Below are positions 14,582-23,078 of a stretch of 33,402 nucleotides of DNA, piece after piece. The first letter of the stretch is position 1. Each line of letters starts with the position of its first letter. The position numbers and the translations under genes are program-made. The notes under the pieces were generated by a model. That model did not search any database and had not been told where the DNA came from. It was given only the letters and a program-made list of their open reading frames with translations. The DNA comes from an uncultured Spirochaetales bacterium. Its GTDB lineage: Bacteria; Spirochaetota; Spirochaetia; Sphaerochaetales; Sphaerochaetaceae. The stretch covers positions 1-33,402 of the forward strand of contig CADCOT010000050.1 in the NCBI GenBank assembly GCA_902803145.1, in the 5' to 3' direction.

Positions 14582-14610
14582 TATATAAGAATTTCTTAAT
14601 CTCATGCCAA
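14582..14610 (-). promoter_or_regulatory. Promoter of the hypothetical nuclease-like gene
   Basis: Minus strand: -35 TTGGCA (14610-14605), 17-bp spacer, -10 TATATA (about 14587-14582). A leader of about 15-20 bases carries the AAAGGTG ribosome site. Confidence 0.5.
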
Positions 14611-14621
14611 AAAATTGGCAT
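14604..14621. promoter_or_regulatory. Inverted repeat ATGCCAA-N4-TTGGCAT
   Basis: Perfect 7-bp arms (14604-14610 and 14615-14621) around AAAA, overlapping the -35 of the hypothetical gene and lying upstream of clpB. It could be an operator for either gene; it is not the CIRCE sequence. Confidence 0.4.
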
Positions 14622-14688
14622 AAAATAGAAAAATAATAAGAAAATAAGAAAAATGTGTCAGAATGATGCATAAAAAATTGCCGAATAA

Positions 14689-14740
14689 ACATCTCTTTTG
14701 TATTTTTGCGTTGGGACCAGTTCCCAAACAAAAGAGGTGT
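14689..14740 (+). promoter_or_regulatory. Candidate RNA thermometer in the clpB 5' UTR
   Basis: ACATCTCTTTTG (14689-14700) pairs along its full length with CAAAAGAGGTGT (14729-14740): 12 pairs including one G-U. The 3' arm is the clpB Shine-Dalgarno region (AAGAGGTG), so the ribosome site would be fully buried. Inside is a second hairpin TTGGGA (14711-14716) / TCCCAA (14722-14727). A/U-rich pairing of a U run with the Shine-Dalgarno region in front of a heat-shock gene is the layout of fourU-type thermometers. Thermal behaviour is inference. Confidence 0.55.
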
Positions 14741-14742
14741 AT

Positions 14743-17361
14743 ATGAATTACGATAAATTGACTATAAAACTCAAAGAAGCCGTTCAGAATGCGGCAAACA
14801 ACGCCCAGGAGTTCGGCAATCCTCAGGTGACAACTGAGCACCTGCTTCTTGCAATGCTTGAGCAAAAAGATGCAATAGTGCAGCCCTTGCTTGCAAAGAC
14901 AGGAGTGAATGTTCCTCAGATAATTTCAGAACTGAAAAGTGCAGTTGAAAGACTTCCGAAGGCATACGGCCAGTCTGTATCTCAACCTACAGTTTCTCCT
15001 CAGCTTATCCAGCTGTTCAATGCTGCAGAAAAAGAAGCATTAGCCTTCAAGGATGAATTTGTTTCAGCAGAACATGTGCTTCTTGCTCTTCTTGACCAGG
15101 ATGATCCGGCCGGCAGAATTCTTACATCCAACGGGGTGAAGAAAGATGAGATTATGCAGGCTCTTGTCAGCATAAGAGGAAGCGAAAGGATAACAACAGA
15201 GGACCCGGAGAGCAGATACCAGGCTCTTGAGAAGTACTGTCGTGACCTTACTTCTTTGGCTTCACAGGGAAAGATGGATCCTGTTATCGGTCGTGATGAA
15301 GAAATAAGACGTGTCATGCAGGTTCTGTCAAGAAAGACAAAAAACAACCCTGTTCTCATAGGTGAGCCCGGAGTAGGTAAAACCGCAATAGTTGAAGGTC
15401 TTGCTCAAAGAATTGTATCAGGAGATGTTCCTGATAATCTTAAAAACAAGAGACTTCTTGCCCTTGATATGGGCGCCCTTGTTGCAGGAGCCAAGTTTCG
15501 CGGAGAATTTGAGGAACGTCTGAAGGCTGTTGTGAATGCAATCTCTCAGAGTGAAGGAAAGATTATTCTTTTCATAGATGAGCTTCACACAATTGTCGGA
15601 GCCGGAGCTGCAGAAGGATCAACAGATGCATCCAACCTAATTAAGCCTGCCCTTGCCAGAGGTGAACTGCATGCAGTCGGAGCCACAACCCTTGACGAGT
15701 ACAGAAAGTACATTGAAAAGGATAAGGCACTTGAACGCCGTTTCCAGGTTGTATATGCATCAGAGCCAACAGTTGAGGATACAATTGCAATTCTCAGAGG
15801 TCTTAAAGAGCGATACGAGGTACACCACGGAGTGCGTATCACAGATGATGCAATTGTTGCAGCAGCAACTCTGAGTAACAGGTATATTACAAACCGTTTC
15901 CTTCCTGATAAGGCCATAGACCTTATAGATGAGGCTGCATCCCAGCTTAAGATGGAAATTGAAAGCCAGCCTGTTGAACTGGATAAGATTGAAAGAAAAC
16001 TTCTCAAACTGAAGATTGAGCAGCAGGCTCTCTCAAAGGAGGATGATGCATCTTCCAAGGCCAGACTGGACAAGATAAATGCAGAGGTTGCAGAACTGAC
16101 ATCTGAGCGTGATGCAATGCATCTGCGCTGGGAAAATGAGAGAAGTGCAATTGAAGGCATAAGAGAAAAGAAGAGCCAGCTGGAACAGCTTAAGAACCAG
16201 GAAGCCATTGCAGAGCGTGACGGAGACCTGGCAAAGGCTGCACAGATTATGCACGGCCAGATTCCTGAACTGACCAAAGAGATTGAAGAGATGACTCAGA
16301 AGCTCAACCAGGTTCAGGGGGAGAACAAACTCCTCAGAGAAGAGGTTGATGCAGATGATGTTGCACGCATTGTTTCTTCTTGGACAGGAGTTCCTGTTGC
16401 AAAGATGCAGGGCTCAGAGATGCAGAAGTATCTGGATCTGGAAAAGATTCTTTCAGAGAGAGTCATAGGCCAGATGCCTGCAATCAAGGCTGTTGCAAAT
16501 GCAATAAGAAGAAACAAGACAGGAATCGGAGACGAGCACAGACCTTTGGGAACCTTCCTTTTTGCAGGCCCTACCGGTGTTGGAAAAACTGAACTTGCAA
16601 AGGTTCTTGCATCCTTTTTGTTTGATGACGAGAAGGCCTTAACCAGAATTGATATGTCCGAGTACATGGAAAAGTTCTCAGTAAGCCGTCTTATCGGAGC
16701 ACCCCCGGGATACGTCGGATACGAAGAGGGCGGTCAGCTTACAGAAGTTGTAAGACGCAGACCTTACTCTGTTGTGCTGTTTGATGAAATTGAGAAGGCT
16801 CATCCGGATGTCTTTAACGTTCTTCTTCAGTTGTTTGATGACGGACGTCTGACAGACGGACAGGGAAGGGTTGTAGACTTTACCAACACAATCATCATCA
16901 TGACCAGCAACCTTGGAAGCAGGGATTTGATTGACTACACCGACAAGGATCCTGTTAACGGATTTGAAGAAGGAAAGAAGGCTGTCTTGGAAACAATCAA
17001 GGGCGCTTTCAAACCTGAATTCCTGAACCGTATTGATGAGATTATTGTTTTCAACAGACTTGGACGCGAGCAGATTGGCCGTATTGCAAAGATTCAGCTG
17101 GATAGACTTGCTTCAAGGCTTGAGAACAGAAGCCTGCATCTTGAATGGGATGACAGCGTGACTAACATGATTGCAGACAGCGGCTTTGATCCTGACTTCG
17201 GTGCAAGACCTGTTAAGAGAGCTGTTCAGAATATGATTGAAGATCCGCTTGCAGTTCAAATGCTTTCAGGAAGATTCTCAGACGGTGATACTATTAAACT
17301 GAGTTTCAGAAACGGTCAGCTTTTGATTAACGGTAATCCTGCGGATAATCCACGTCAGTAA
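14743..17361 (+). CDS. clpB: ATP-dependent chaperone ClpB
   Basis: Hsp100 disaggregase that works with DnaK to rescue aggregated proteins; 872 residues (E. coli ClpB 857). ATG 14743 follows AAGAGGTG (14732-14739) by 3 bases and gives the canonical N-terminus. Order: N-terminal Clp domain (~1-145, two repeats), first AAA+ module with Walker A GEPGVGKT (207-214) and Walker B ILFIDE (~277), middle coiled coil (~400-530, characteristic of ClpB rather than ClpA or ClpC), second AAA+ module with Walker A GPTGVGKT (609-616) and pore loop GYVGYEEGG. It ends in the usual C-terminal oligomerisation domain. No ClpP-binding IGF/L loop was noticed. The 5' UTR may be a thermosensor. The 3' end overlaps the convergent nucleotidyltransferase gene by 35 bp. 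Confidence 0.97.
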   Translation: MNYDKLTIKLKEAVQNAANNAQEFGNPQVTTEHLLLAMLEQKDAIVQPLLAKTGVNVPQIISELKSAVERLPKAYGQSVSQPTVSPQLIQLFNAAEKEALAFKDEFVSAEHVLLALLDQDDPAGRILTSNGVKKDEIMQALVSIRGSERITTEDPESRYQALEKYCRDLTSLASQGKMDPVIGRDEEIRRVMQVLSRKTKNNPVLIGEPGVGKTAIVEGLAQRIVSGDVPDNLKNKRLLALDMGALVAGAKFRGEFEERLKAVVNAISQSEGKIILFIDELHTIVGAGAAEGSTDASNLIKPALARGELHAVGATTLDEYRKYIEKDKALERRFQVVYASEPTVEDTIAILRGLKERYEVHHGVRITDDAIVAAATLSNRYITNRFLPDKAIDLIDEAASQLKMEIESQPVELDKIERKLLKLKIEQQALSKEDDASSKARLDKINAEVAELTSERDAMHLRWENERSAIEGIREKKSQLEQLKNQEAIAERDGDLAKAAQIMHGQIPELTKEIEEMTQKLNQVQGENKLLREEVDADDVARIVSSWTGVPVAKMQGSEMQKYLDLEKILSERVIGQMPAIKAVANAIRRNKTGIGDEHRPLGTFLFAGPTGVGKTELAKVLASFLFDDEKALTRIDMSEYMEKFSVSRLIGAPPGYVGYEEGGQLTEVVRRRPYSVVLFDEIEKAHPDVFNVLLQLFDDGRLTDGQGRVVDFTNTIIIMTSNLGSRDLIDYTDKDPVNGFEEGKKAVLETIKGAFKPEFLNRIDEIIVFNRLGREQIGRIAKIQLDRLASRLENRSLHLEWDDSVTNMIADSGFDPDFGARPVKRAVQNMIEDPLAVQMLSGRFSDGDTIKLSFRNGQLLINGNPADNPRQ

Positions 17362-17947
17362 TCCAGGATTCTCCTTCAACTGGGGCATTTAAGGTGTTGC
17401 ATGTCTCAAGAAGACTGCGAACTGAAGCCTTGTCATCCATGGATAAGATCTTCTCTTTTATAGCAGAAGCATGAATGACGGGGTGTCCCGGCTGCCCGTT
17501 TACAAACGGTCTTACCGCATCATAGTCTTTCAGAAGAGAGCAGAGGCTTGAATAGTTTTCAGCTCTGATTTGTGGCATATCTGCAAGGGCAATGAAAAAG
17601 GGTACGTTCTCTCTTACAAGGGCAACGCCTGTCTTTGTGGAACTGAACTGGCCTTTGCGGTAATCTGCATTGCGGGTGAGTATCAGTTTGACCGGCATTG
17701 AGGTTTTTGAAACATAATCAATACAGGGAGCAAGAGTTTTCTCAAGCTCCCTGCTTTTGTATCCGGTAACAATGATAAGATTTCCGCCCTCGGACAGGGA
17801 TTCAAGAAACTTAAGTCCCTGCAGGGCGCTATGGGCGCACATGCTCATTCCGTTAACCGGAAGGAGCATTTTGTTTGTGCTTCCCATTCTCTTTGAGAGG
17901 CCTGCGGCCAAAAGAACTATATCAACGGTCTGCAGGTTTTTTGGCAT
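17327..17947 (-). CDS. MocA/MobA-like NTP transferase
   Basis: 206 residues, single Rossmann-like nucleotidyltransferase domain. The nucleotide-binding signature [20 protein letters not shown] is at ~13-32 and the metal-binding aspartate is in ALADMPQI (~119). GQPGHPVI resembles the molybdopterin-site region of MocA (CTP:molybdopterin cytidylyltransferase) and related enzymes. The exact substrate is unproven; no molybdenum cofactor gene is in view. The start ATG at 17947 lies inside the 3' end of glgP (26-bp overlap) without a clear Shine-Dalgarno sequence, so translation probably depends on coupling to glgP. Its 3' end overlaps clpB convergently. Confidence 0.75.
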   Translation of the reverse strand: MPKNLQTVDIVLLAAGLSKRMGSTNKMLLPVNGMSMCAHSALQGLKFLESLSEGGNLIIVTGYKSRELEKTLAPCIDYVSKTSMPVKLILTRNADYRKGQFSSTKTGVALVRENVPFFIALADMPQIRAENYSSLCSLLKDYDAVRPFVNGQPGHPVIHASAIKEKILSMDDKASVRSLLETCNTLNAPVEGESWITDVDYPQDYR

Positions 17948-20456
17948 CGCTAAGAGAAGTGTCGCTCATATCAACTTTTTCAACAGGGCACGGAACGGCG
18001 TTCCAAATATCCTTTGCATACTCTCTGATTGTACGGTCAGAACTGAACTTTGCGCTTGAAGCAACGTTCATAATTGCCTTTCTGTTGAATGTTGCAAAGT
18101 CATCTTTGTAGAGCTTGAAAATATCCGAACGAGCATCATCATACATGCGCAGGTCTGCAAAGATGCAGAATCTGTCACCGTTTTCAAATATGTCTCTGAA
18201 CAGATGATCAAAGGCATTTGTCTCGTTGATGTTGAAGAATCCTGAGCGGATAAGGTTTACAGCATCCTTAATCTCTTCATCGCTGTTGATGAAGTTCCAA
18301 GGATTGTAGCCGTGTTTCTTAAGGCTTGTAATCTGGCTTTCAGTATTGCCGAAGATGTAGCAGTTTTCTTCTCCGGCCTCTGCAAGAATCTCTACGTTTG
18401 CACCGTCAAGAGTTCCAAGGGTGAGGGCACCGTTGAGCATGAACTTCATGTTACCTGTTCCGGAAGCCTCAAGACCTGCAGTAGAAATCTGTTCGGAGAT
18501 GTTGGTTGCAGGAATAATGGCCTCTGCCATTGTGACTCTGTAGTCAGGCATGAAGCAGACATGAGTCTTGTCTCTGACCTGAGGGTCTGAGTTGATTACT
18601 TCTGCAATGCTGTTGATGAACTTAATTGAAAGCTTTGCATTTATATAGCCCGGGGCGCTCTTTCCGCCAAACAGGAATGTTGTGGGCGGAAAGTTTGCAG
18701 CATAGTTTCTGTCACTCTTGAGCCTGTGGTAAATCATGACAATATCAAAAGCATTGAGAAGCTGTCTCTTATACTCGTGAATTCTCTTTACCTGAACATC
18801 AAAAACTGTTTCCGGGTCAATGATAACTCCGCAGTCGTTCTTGAGGAACTGAGCTGCTCTAATCTTGTTCTGAGCTTTGACCTTTGCAAACTTCTCTGCA
18901 AATGCAGGGTCATCTGCAAACTTTTTAAGCTTTGCAAGTTCAGATGTTTCTGTAATCCACTTGTCTCCGATTGCTTCTGTAATAAGTGAAGACAATCCGG
19001 GGTTTGCACTGAGCAACCAACGTCTGGGAGTAATTCCGTTTGTCTTGTTCTGGAACTTCTCAGGCCAAATCTTATTGAACTCCGGGAACATTGTGTCTTT
19101 CAGAAGCTGGGTGTGAAGCTGGGCAACTCCGTTTACGCTGTGGCTTCCGATAATTGCAAGGTTTGCCATTCTGACGTTCTTGGGGTTTGACTCTTCAATA
19201 ATGCTGACGGCTCTGATGGACTCTTCCATGTTGGGTCCCTTGAAGAAGGAGACAGCCTTTCTGAGGAAGCGTCTGTTGATTTCATAGATAATCTGCATGT
19301 GACGGGGGAGGATGGTTTCCATCATGGGAACGGGCCACTTCTCAAGTGCTTCCGGCATGAGAGTGTGGTTTGTGTAGCCCATTGAGCGGCATGTAATGTT
19401 CCATGCGCTGTCCCATGAGATGTCCTCTTCATCAACAAGGATTCTCATAAGCTCTGCAACTGCAATTGCGGGGTGAGTATCGTTTAGCTGAATGGCAGTA
19501 TAATCCGGGAAGTAGTTGAAGCTGAGTTTCAGGCGTCTGAAACGCCTGACGATATCGGCAAGGGAGCAGGCAACAAAGAAGTACTGCTGCTTGAGCCTGA
19601 GGACCTTTCCGGAGTACTGAGTGTCGTTGGGGTAGAGGACCTGAGAAATGTTCTCTGCCAGCATCTTATCACGTACTGCCTGTGTGTAGTCACCGTCGTT
19701 GAAGTTCTGGAAGTTGAAGTCTTCAACTGCCTTTGCGCTCCAAAGTCTGAGAGTGTTTACAGTCTTTCCGCCGTAACCGATTATGGGCATGTCATATGCC
19801 ATTCCGATAACCTGGTCGGCATCAACCCACTTGTAGGAATCCTTTCCCTTTTCTCTGATGCACTGAACACGGCCGCCGAATTTTACAATGTAGCGGACAT
19901 CTGAACGGGGAATTTCCCAAGGGTTGCCGAATCTGAGCCAGTTATCAGGCTGCTCAAACTGGTAGCCGTTTGCAATAAGCTGTCTGAAAATTCCGTAGTT
20001 ATATCTGATTCCGTATCCGTAGGCGGGAATATCCAAAGTAGCCATTGAATCAAGGAAACATGCTGCAAGTCTTCCAAGACCTCCGTTTCCAAGTCCTGCA
20101 TCCGGCTCAACAGAGGCAAGCTCCTCATAAGTGTATCCAAGATCCTTCAGGGCCTTGGTTACTTCGTCCATCATTCCCATGTTGTTGATATTGTTGGTCA
20201 TTGCACGACCCATAAGGAATTCAAGGCTCAGATAGTGAACTCTCTTTGGCTTCTTCTGCCTCTGGGTAAGTCTGGAGTAGTTCCACTGATGAACTATTCT
20301 GTCTCTGATTGTTTTTGCAAGGGCCTCGTAACGTCCTTCCTGGGTTGTATGGAATACGTCTGCATCTTCGTCATACTTGAGGTGGTCTGCAAAACCTTTG
20401 GCAATGCTTGCACTGTCATGACCGAATCTGTCGTGCGTTTCTTTTGAAGATTTCAT
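17922..20456 (-). CDS. glgP: Glycogen/starch/maltodextrin phosphorylase
   Basis: Releases glucose-1-phosphate from alpha-1,4-glucans with phosphate and pyridoxal phosphate; cytoplasmic. 844 residues, typical for the GT35 family. The PLP lysine is K671 in EASGTGNMKFMLNG, followed by GTLDGANVEI; other family blocks are DAGLGNGGLGRLAACFLDS and KRIHEYKRQLLN. ATG at 20456 is preceded by AGGAGT with a 5-base gap. A phosphorylase implies storage or uptake of glucans as a carbon reserve. It is first in a two-gene minus-strand unit with the MocA-like gene. Substrate preference (glycogen or maltodextrin) cannot be told from sequence. Confidence 0.96.
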   Translation of the reverse strand: MKSSKETHDRFGHDSASIAKGFADHLKYDEDADVFHTTQEGRYEALAKTIRDRIVHQWNYSRLTQRQKKPKRVHYLSLEFLMGRAMTNNINNMGMMDEVTKALKDLGYTYEELASVEPDAGLGNGGLGRLAACFLDSMATLDIPAYGYGIRYNYGIFRQLIANGYQFEQPDNWLRFGNPWEIPRSDVRYIVKFGGRVQCIREKGKDSYKWVDADQVIGMAYDMPIIGYGGKTVNTLRLWSAKAVEDFNFQNFNDGDYTQAVRDKMLAENISQVLYPNDTQYSGKVLRLKQQYFFVACSLADIVRRFRRLKLSFNYFPDYTAIQLNDTHPAIAVAELMRILVDEEDISWDSAWNITCRSMGYTNHTLMPEALEKWPVPMMETILPRHMQIIYEINRRFLRKAVSFFKGPNMEESIRAVSIIEESNPKNVRMANLAIIGSHSVNGVAQLHTQLLKDTMFPEFNKIWPEKFQNKTNGITPRRWLLSANPGLSSLITEAIGDKWITETSELAKLKKFADDPAFAEKFAKVKAQNKIRAAQFLKNDCGVIIDPETVFDVQVKRIHEYKRQLLNAFDIVMIYHRLKSDRNYAANFPPTTFLFGGKSAPGYINAKLSIKFINSIAEVINSDPQVRDKTHVCFMPDYRVTMAEAIIPATNISEQISTAGLEASGTGNMKFMLNGALTLGTLDGANVEILAEAGEENCYIFGNTESQITSLKKHGYNPWNFINSDEEIKDAVNLIRSGFFNINETNAFDHLFRDIFENGDRFCIFADLRMYDDARSDIFKLYKDDFATFNRKAIMNVASSAKFSSDRTIREYAKDIWNAVPCPVEKVDMSDTSLSDAKKPADR

Positions 20457-20533
20457 ATATAACTCCTGGTGCCCAAAATCAGGGCTTCAAGAATTATTAA
20501 CATTTTTGAGTAAAAGAGTACACCCGTCGTACG

Positions 20534-20539
20534 ATTATA
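20534..20539 (-). promoter_or_regulatory. Possible -10 box of glgP
   Basis: TATAAT on the minus strand about 78 bases before the glgP start; no convincing -35 hexamer at normal spacing. It sits back to back with the TTGACA of the plus-strand promoter. Confidence 0.3.
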
Positions 20540-20541
20540 TG

Positions 20542-20570
20542 TTGACAGAGTTTACAATTTTTTGTTAAGT
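20542..20570 (+). promoter_or_regulatory. Possible promoter of the tRNA-Thr/rpmG operon
   Basis: A consensus -35 TTGACA (20542-20547) with a weak -10 TTAAGT (20565-20570) 17 bp downstream. It lies about 30 bases before tRNA-Thr. A small hairpin GCGCA (20579-20583) / TGCGC (20588-20592) falls between. Confidence 0.4.
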
Positions 20571-20601
20571 TGGTCTTTGCGCATTTCTGCGCTACCACTA
20601 T

Positions 20602-20674
20602 GCCCTTGTAGCTCAGTCGGTAGAGCACCACCTTGGTAAGGTGGGGGTCAGCGGTTCAAGTCCGCCCGAGGGCT
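20602..20674 (+). tRNA. tRNA-Thr (anticodon GGT)
   Basis: Cloverleaf seen by eye: acceptor GCCCTTG / CGAGGGC, D-arm GCTC...GAGC, anticodon stem CCACC / GGTGG around loop TTGGTAA (anticodon GGT), T-arm with GGTTCAAGTCC. The CCA end is not encoded. It is first in a unit with rpmG. Confidence 0.95.
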
Positions 20675-20712
20675 GACTTGGGTTGTTGGTGCAGAAAACA
20701 GGAGATAAAAAG

Positions 20713-20889
20713 ATGGCAGATAAGAAGAAAAGCCCGGTTGAAAAAATTGCTCTGCAGTGCACAGAGTGCAACAGAAAAAACTACACAACTGAGAAAAACC
20801 GCCGCAATAGCCCGAACAAGTTCGAGTTTATGAAGTATTGTCCGTTTGACAGGAAGCACACCCTGCACAAGGAAACTAAGGTTAAATAA
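20713..20889 (+). CDS. rpmG: 50S ribosomal protein L33
   Basis: 58 residues, with the bL33 ending [17 protein letters not shown] 20713 follows AGGAG with a short gap. The first zinc pair CTEC is present, but the second pair is reduced to one cysteine: YCPFD instead of CPxC. That leaves three of four cysteines, so zinc binding is uncertain. It sits between tRNA-Thr and tRNA-Trp, upstream of secE, a common bacterial order. Confidence 0.95.
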   Translation: MADKKKSPVEKIALQCTECNRKNYTTEKNRRNSPNKFEFMKYCPFDRKHTLHKETKVK

Positions 20890-20908
20890 TTTATAGACAG
20901 AGATATTT

Positions 20909-20982
20909 AGGCCAGTAGCTCGAACGGTTAGAGCACTGGTCTCCAAAACCGGGTGTTGGGGGTTCGAATCCCTCCTGGCCTG
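20909..20982 (+). tRNA. tRNA-Trp (anticodon CCA)
   Basis: Acceptor AGGCCAG / CTGGCCT, anticodon stem CTGGT / ACCGG (one T-G pair) with loop CTCCAAA (anticodon CCA), T-arm GGGGGTTCGAATCCCTC, discriminator G. CCA is not encoded. tRNA-Trp upstream of secE is a widespread arrangement. Confidence 0.96.
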
Positions 20983-21006
20983 AATGAACTCTGTTGGGAG
21001 ATACTG

Positions 21007-21186
21007 ATGAAGAGATTTTTCAGATATTTGAGAGAGTGTGGTCTTGAGATGAAGAAGGTTGCATGGCCGTCAAGAAATACGGTTATCACCTATACAAGGA
21101 TCGTACTTATTACATCCCTGATTTTTGCTGTCCTTCTGGGACTTGTTGACTATGTCCTCCTGAAGGGTGTCTATCTGGTTTTCTAA
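21007..21186 (+). CDS. secE: Preprotein translocase subunit SecE
   Basis: 59 residues, the short bacterial form with one membrane helix. The conserved cytoplasmic segment ECGLEMKKVAWPSRNTVITY precedes the helix (VLITSLIFAVLLGLVDYVLL). SecE clamps SecY in the SecYEG channel. ATG 21007 has GGGAG (20996-21000) 6 bases upstream. It is placed between tRNA-Trp and nusG as usual. Confidence 0.96.
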   Translation: MKRFFRYLRECGLEMKKVAWPSRNTVITYTRIVLITSLIFAVLLGLVDYVLLKGVYLVF

Positions 21187-21207
21187 TTAATATAAGGAAG
21201 GAAAGAT

Positions 21208-21768
21208 ATGGCAAAAGGCTGGTACGCAGTACATACATACTCCGGTTACGAACAGAAGATTGAGCGTCAGATTAACAGCATGTTGCAGGCTGATCCTGAC
21301 TTTGCACGTGTGTGTCTTGACGTCAAGGTTCCGTTCGAGATTCTTGTAGAGACAAGAGACGGGGTCAGAAAAGAATCCAAACACAAGGTTCTTCCCGGCT
21401 ATATTCTTGTTCAGCTTGAACTGCCGGAAGACGACAGTTGGAAGAAGTACTGTGACCAGATTAAGAGCATTCAGGGTGTTACAGGTTTTCTTACAGCAAC
21501 AAGAGCTGCACGTCCTCTTCCTCTTTCAAAAGAAGAGATGGACAATATCCTGCTCAGAACAGGAGAGCTTAAGGCTGAGAAGACTTTCAGACCCAAGCAG
21601 AGTTTTTCAACTGGAGAGACCGTCAGAATTACAGATGGTCCGTTCTCCGGCTTTACCGGTGTTGTTGAGGAAATCAACAGTGAGAAAAACCGCATGAGGG
21701 TTACAGTCGAAATCTTTGGCAGACCCACTCCGGTTGACATTGAGTTTACTCAGGTTGAGAAACTCTGA
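21208..21768 (+). CDS. nusG: Transcription termination/antitermination protein NusG
   Basis: 186 residues. NGN domain (~1-115) with KGWYAVHTYSGYEQK and the LPGYILV segment that meets RNA polymerase, then a KOW domain (~130-186, GPFSGFTGVVEEIN). NusG travels with RNA polymerase and links it to Rho or to the ribosome. AAGGAAGG precedes ATG 21208. It is followed by a 187-base structured leader before rplK. Confidence 0.97.
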   Translation: MAKGWYAVHTYSGYEQKIERQINSMLQADPDFARVCLDVKVPFEILVETRDGVRKESKHKVLPGYILVQLELPEDDSWKKYCDQIKSIQGVTGFLTATRAARPLPLSKEEMDNILLRTGELKAEKTFRPKQSFSTGETVRITDGPFSGFTGVVEEINSEKNRMRVTVEIFGRPTPVDIEFTQVEKL

Positions 21769-21770
21769 CA

Positions 21771-21810
21771 TCGGGGTGTGCATAGGTCCCGGACGTACCT
21801 AGCACACCGA
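21771..21810 (+). other. Stem-loop after nusG
   Basis: GGTGTGC (21775-21781) / GCACACC (21802-21808) continues, past one unpaired A, into TAGGT (21783-21787) / ACCTA (21797-21801), with a nine-base loop. No T run follows, so it is probably an RNA-processing or stability element rather than a terminator. Confidence 0.6.
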
Positions 21811-21841
21811 GTTTTACATACGTCCTGTACATGTGAATACT

Positions 21842-21936
21842 CCTCCCCGGAAACGGGAAGGTGGGAGCCTGATCGTATGACAGGCGTTAATACCAGCGTG
21901 GAGGTCTGACTTTTTCCGCCAACCCAGGCGAGACCT
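21842..21936 (+). promoter_or_regulatory. Ribosomal protein L1-binding leader of rplKA
   Basis: The core 21860-21894 has GGTGGGAG, a GCCTG / CAGGC stem (21866-21870 / 21881-21885), then AATACC. This resembles the L1 site of 23S rRNA helices 76-78 (GGUGGGAGGC ... AAUACCACC), which L1 is known to copy-recognise on its own mRNA. It is preceded by a small CCCG-GAAA-CGGG hairpin (21846-21857) and followed by another, AGGTCT (21902-21907) / AGACCT (21931-21936). Expected role: excess L1 binds here and represses rplK-rplA translation. Confidence 0.75.
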
Positions 21937-21955
21937 TGCACGTAAGGAGAAAGAT

Positions 21956-22387
21956 ATGGCAAAGAAAAAGGTTACCGCAATTATTAAATTGCAGTGCCCG
22001 GCACAGAAGGCCACACCGGCACCACCCATTGGCCCGGCTCTCGGACCCCATGGCGTAAGTGCCCCGCAGTTCGTCCAGCAGTTCAATGACCGTACAAAGG
22101 CATTTGAAGCCGGACTCACCGTCCCGGTAGTCATTACCGTTTATGCAGACAAATCATTCACCTTTGTCCTCAAGACACCGCCCGCAGCAGTTCTTATCAA
22201 GAAGGCTCTGCACCTTGAAAAGGCCAGCGGCGTACCTAACAAGGAGAAGGTTGGCACAATCACAAGAGCTCAGCTCGAGGAAATTGCCAAGATGAAAATG
22301 CCTGATTTGAACGCTAATGATCTTGAAGCAGCTGTTCACACAATCGCTGGAACAGCAAGAAGCATGGGCGTGGAGGTAGAGAAATGA
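21956..22387 (+). CDS. rplK: 50S ribosomal protein L11
   Basis: 143 residues. The N-terminal proline-rich domain ([14 protein letters not shown]) that contacts the GTPase centre is intact, and the C-terminal RNA-binding domain ends [22 protein letters not shown] precedes ATG 21956. Its stop overlaps the rplA start (ATGA), consistent with coupled translation and L1 control of both. Confidence 0.98.
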   Translation: MAKKKVTAIIKLQCPAQKATPAPPIGPALGPHGVSAPQFVQQFNDRTKAFEAGLTVPVVITVYADKSFTFVLKTPPAAVLIKKALHLEKASGVPNKEKVGTITRAQLEEIAKMKMPDLNANDLEAAVHTIAGTARSMGVEVEK

Positions 22388-23064
22388 AGCACGGAAAGAA
22401 GTACCAGGAAGCAGTCAAGAAAATTGACAGAACAAAGGAATATGCTCTTTCTGAAGCTACAGCACTTATCAAAGAGATTGCTTTTGCAAAGTTTGATGAG
22501 TCAGTAGAGCTTCATGTGAGACTTACACTCAAGAAAAGCCAGTCAGTAAGAGACACTGTAGTTCTTCCCAACCAGTTTGCTGCTGAGAAGAGAATCCTGG
22601 TTTTTGCTAAGGGTGACAAGGCTCAGGAGGCACTTGATGCCGGAGCTACCTACGTTGGCGATGCAGAGCTGATTGAGAAGGTTCGCAGCGGATGGATGGA
22701 CTTCGATGTTGCAGTTGCAACACCGGACATGATGAAGGACGTTGGACGTCTTGGTCCTATTCTCGGTAGAAGAGGACTTATGCCCAACCCCAAGACACAG
22801 ACAGTCACTATGGACCTCAAGGGTGCACTTGCTGAACTGAGAAAGGGTAGAACCGAGTTCCGTTCAGATAAGACCGGTGTTGTCCACATGACAGTTGGAA
22901 AAGTTTCCATGGATCCTGAAAAGGTTGCAGAGAATGCAAGCGTTGCTCTGAAAGAAATTGTCAGAAGAAAGCCTGCAGACGCCAAGGGAGACTTTGTACA
23001 GAGTGTTGCCGTTGCAACAACAATGGGCCCCGGAGTCATGGTTGACTCAAGGGAACTCATCTGA
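22384..23064 (+). CDS. rplA: 50S ribosomal protein L1
   Basis: 226 residues, the L1 stalk protein and the probable repressor acting on the leader upstream of rplK. Family blocks are [11 protein letters not shown] and the RNA-binding [14 protein letters not shown]. It overlaps rplK by 4 bp, with GGAGG inside rplK as its ribosome site. Confidence 0.98.
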   Translation: MKHGKKYQEAVKKIDRTKEYALSEATALIKEIAFAKFDESVELHVRLTLKKSQSVRDTVVLPNQFAAEKRILVFAKGDKAQEALDAGATYVGDAELIEKVRSGWMDFDVAVATPDMMKDVGRLGPILGRRGLMPNPKTQTVTMDLKGALAELRKGRTEFRSDKTGVVHMTVGKVSMDPEKVAENASVALKEIVRRKPADAKGDFVQSVAVATTMGPGVMVDSRELI

Positions 23065-23078
23065 TTGAGAGGTGAAGT

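Noticed and set aside
14562-14742. CIRCE (HrcA) operator or sigma-32-like promoter for clpB
   Set aside because: No TTAGCACTC-N9-GAGTGCTAA repeat or close variant is present, and no clear heat-shock -35/-10 pair was found.
15585-16277. 230-codon open frame on the minus strand inside clpB
   Set aside because: Serine/leucine/arginine-rich translation, no start signals, and it mirrors the codon pattern of the sense gene; a shadow frame.
23065-23078. L10 leader RNA upstream of rplJ
   Set aside because: Only 14 bases separate rplA and rplJ, too short for the known L10-binding leader.
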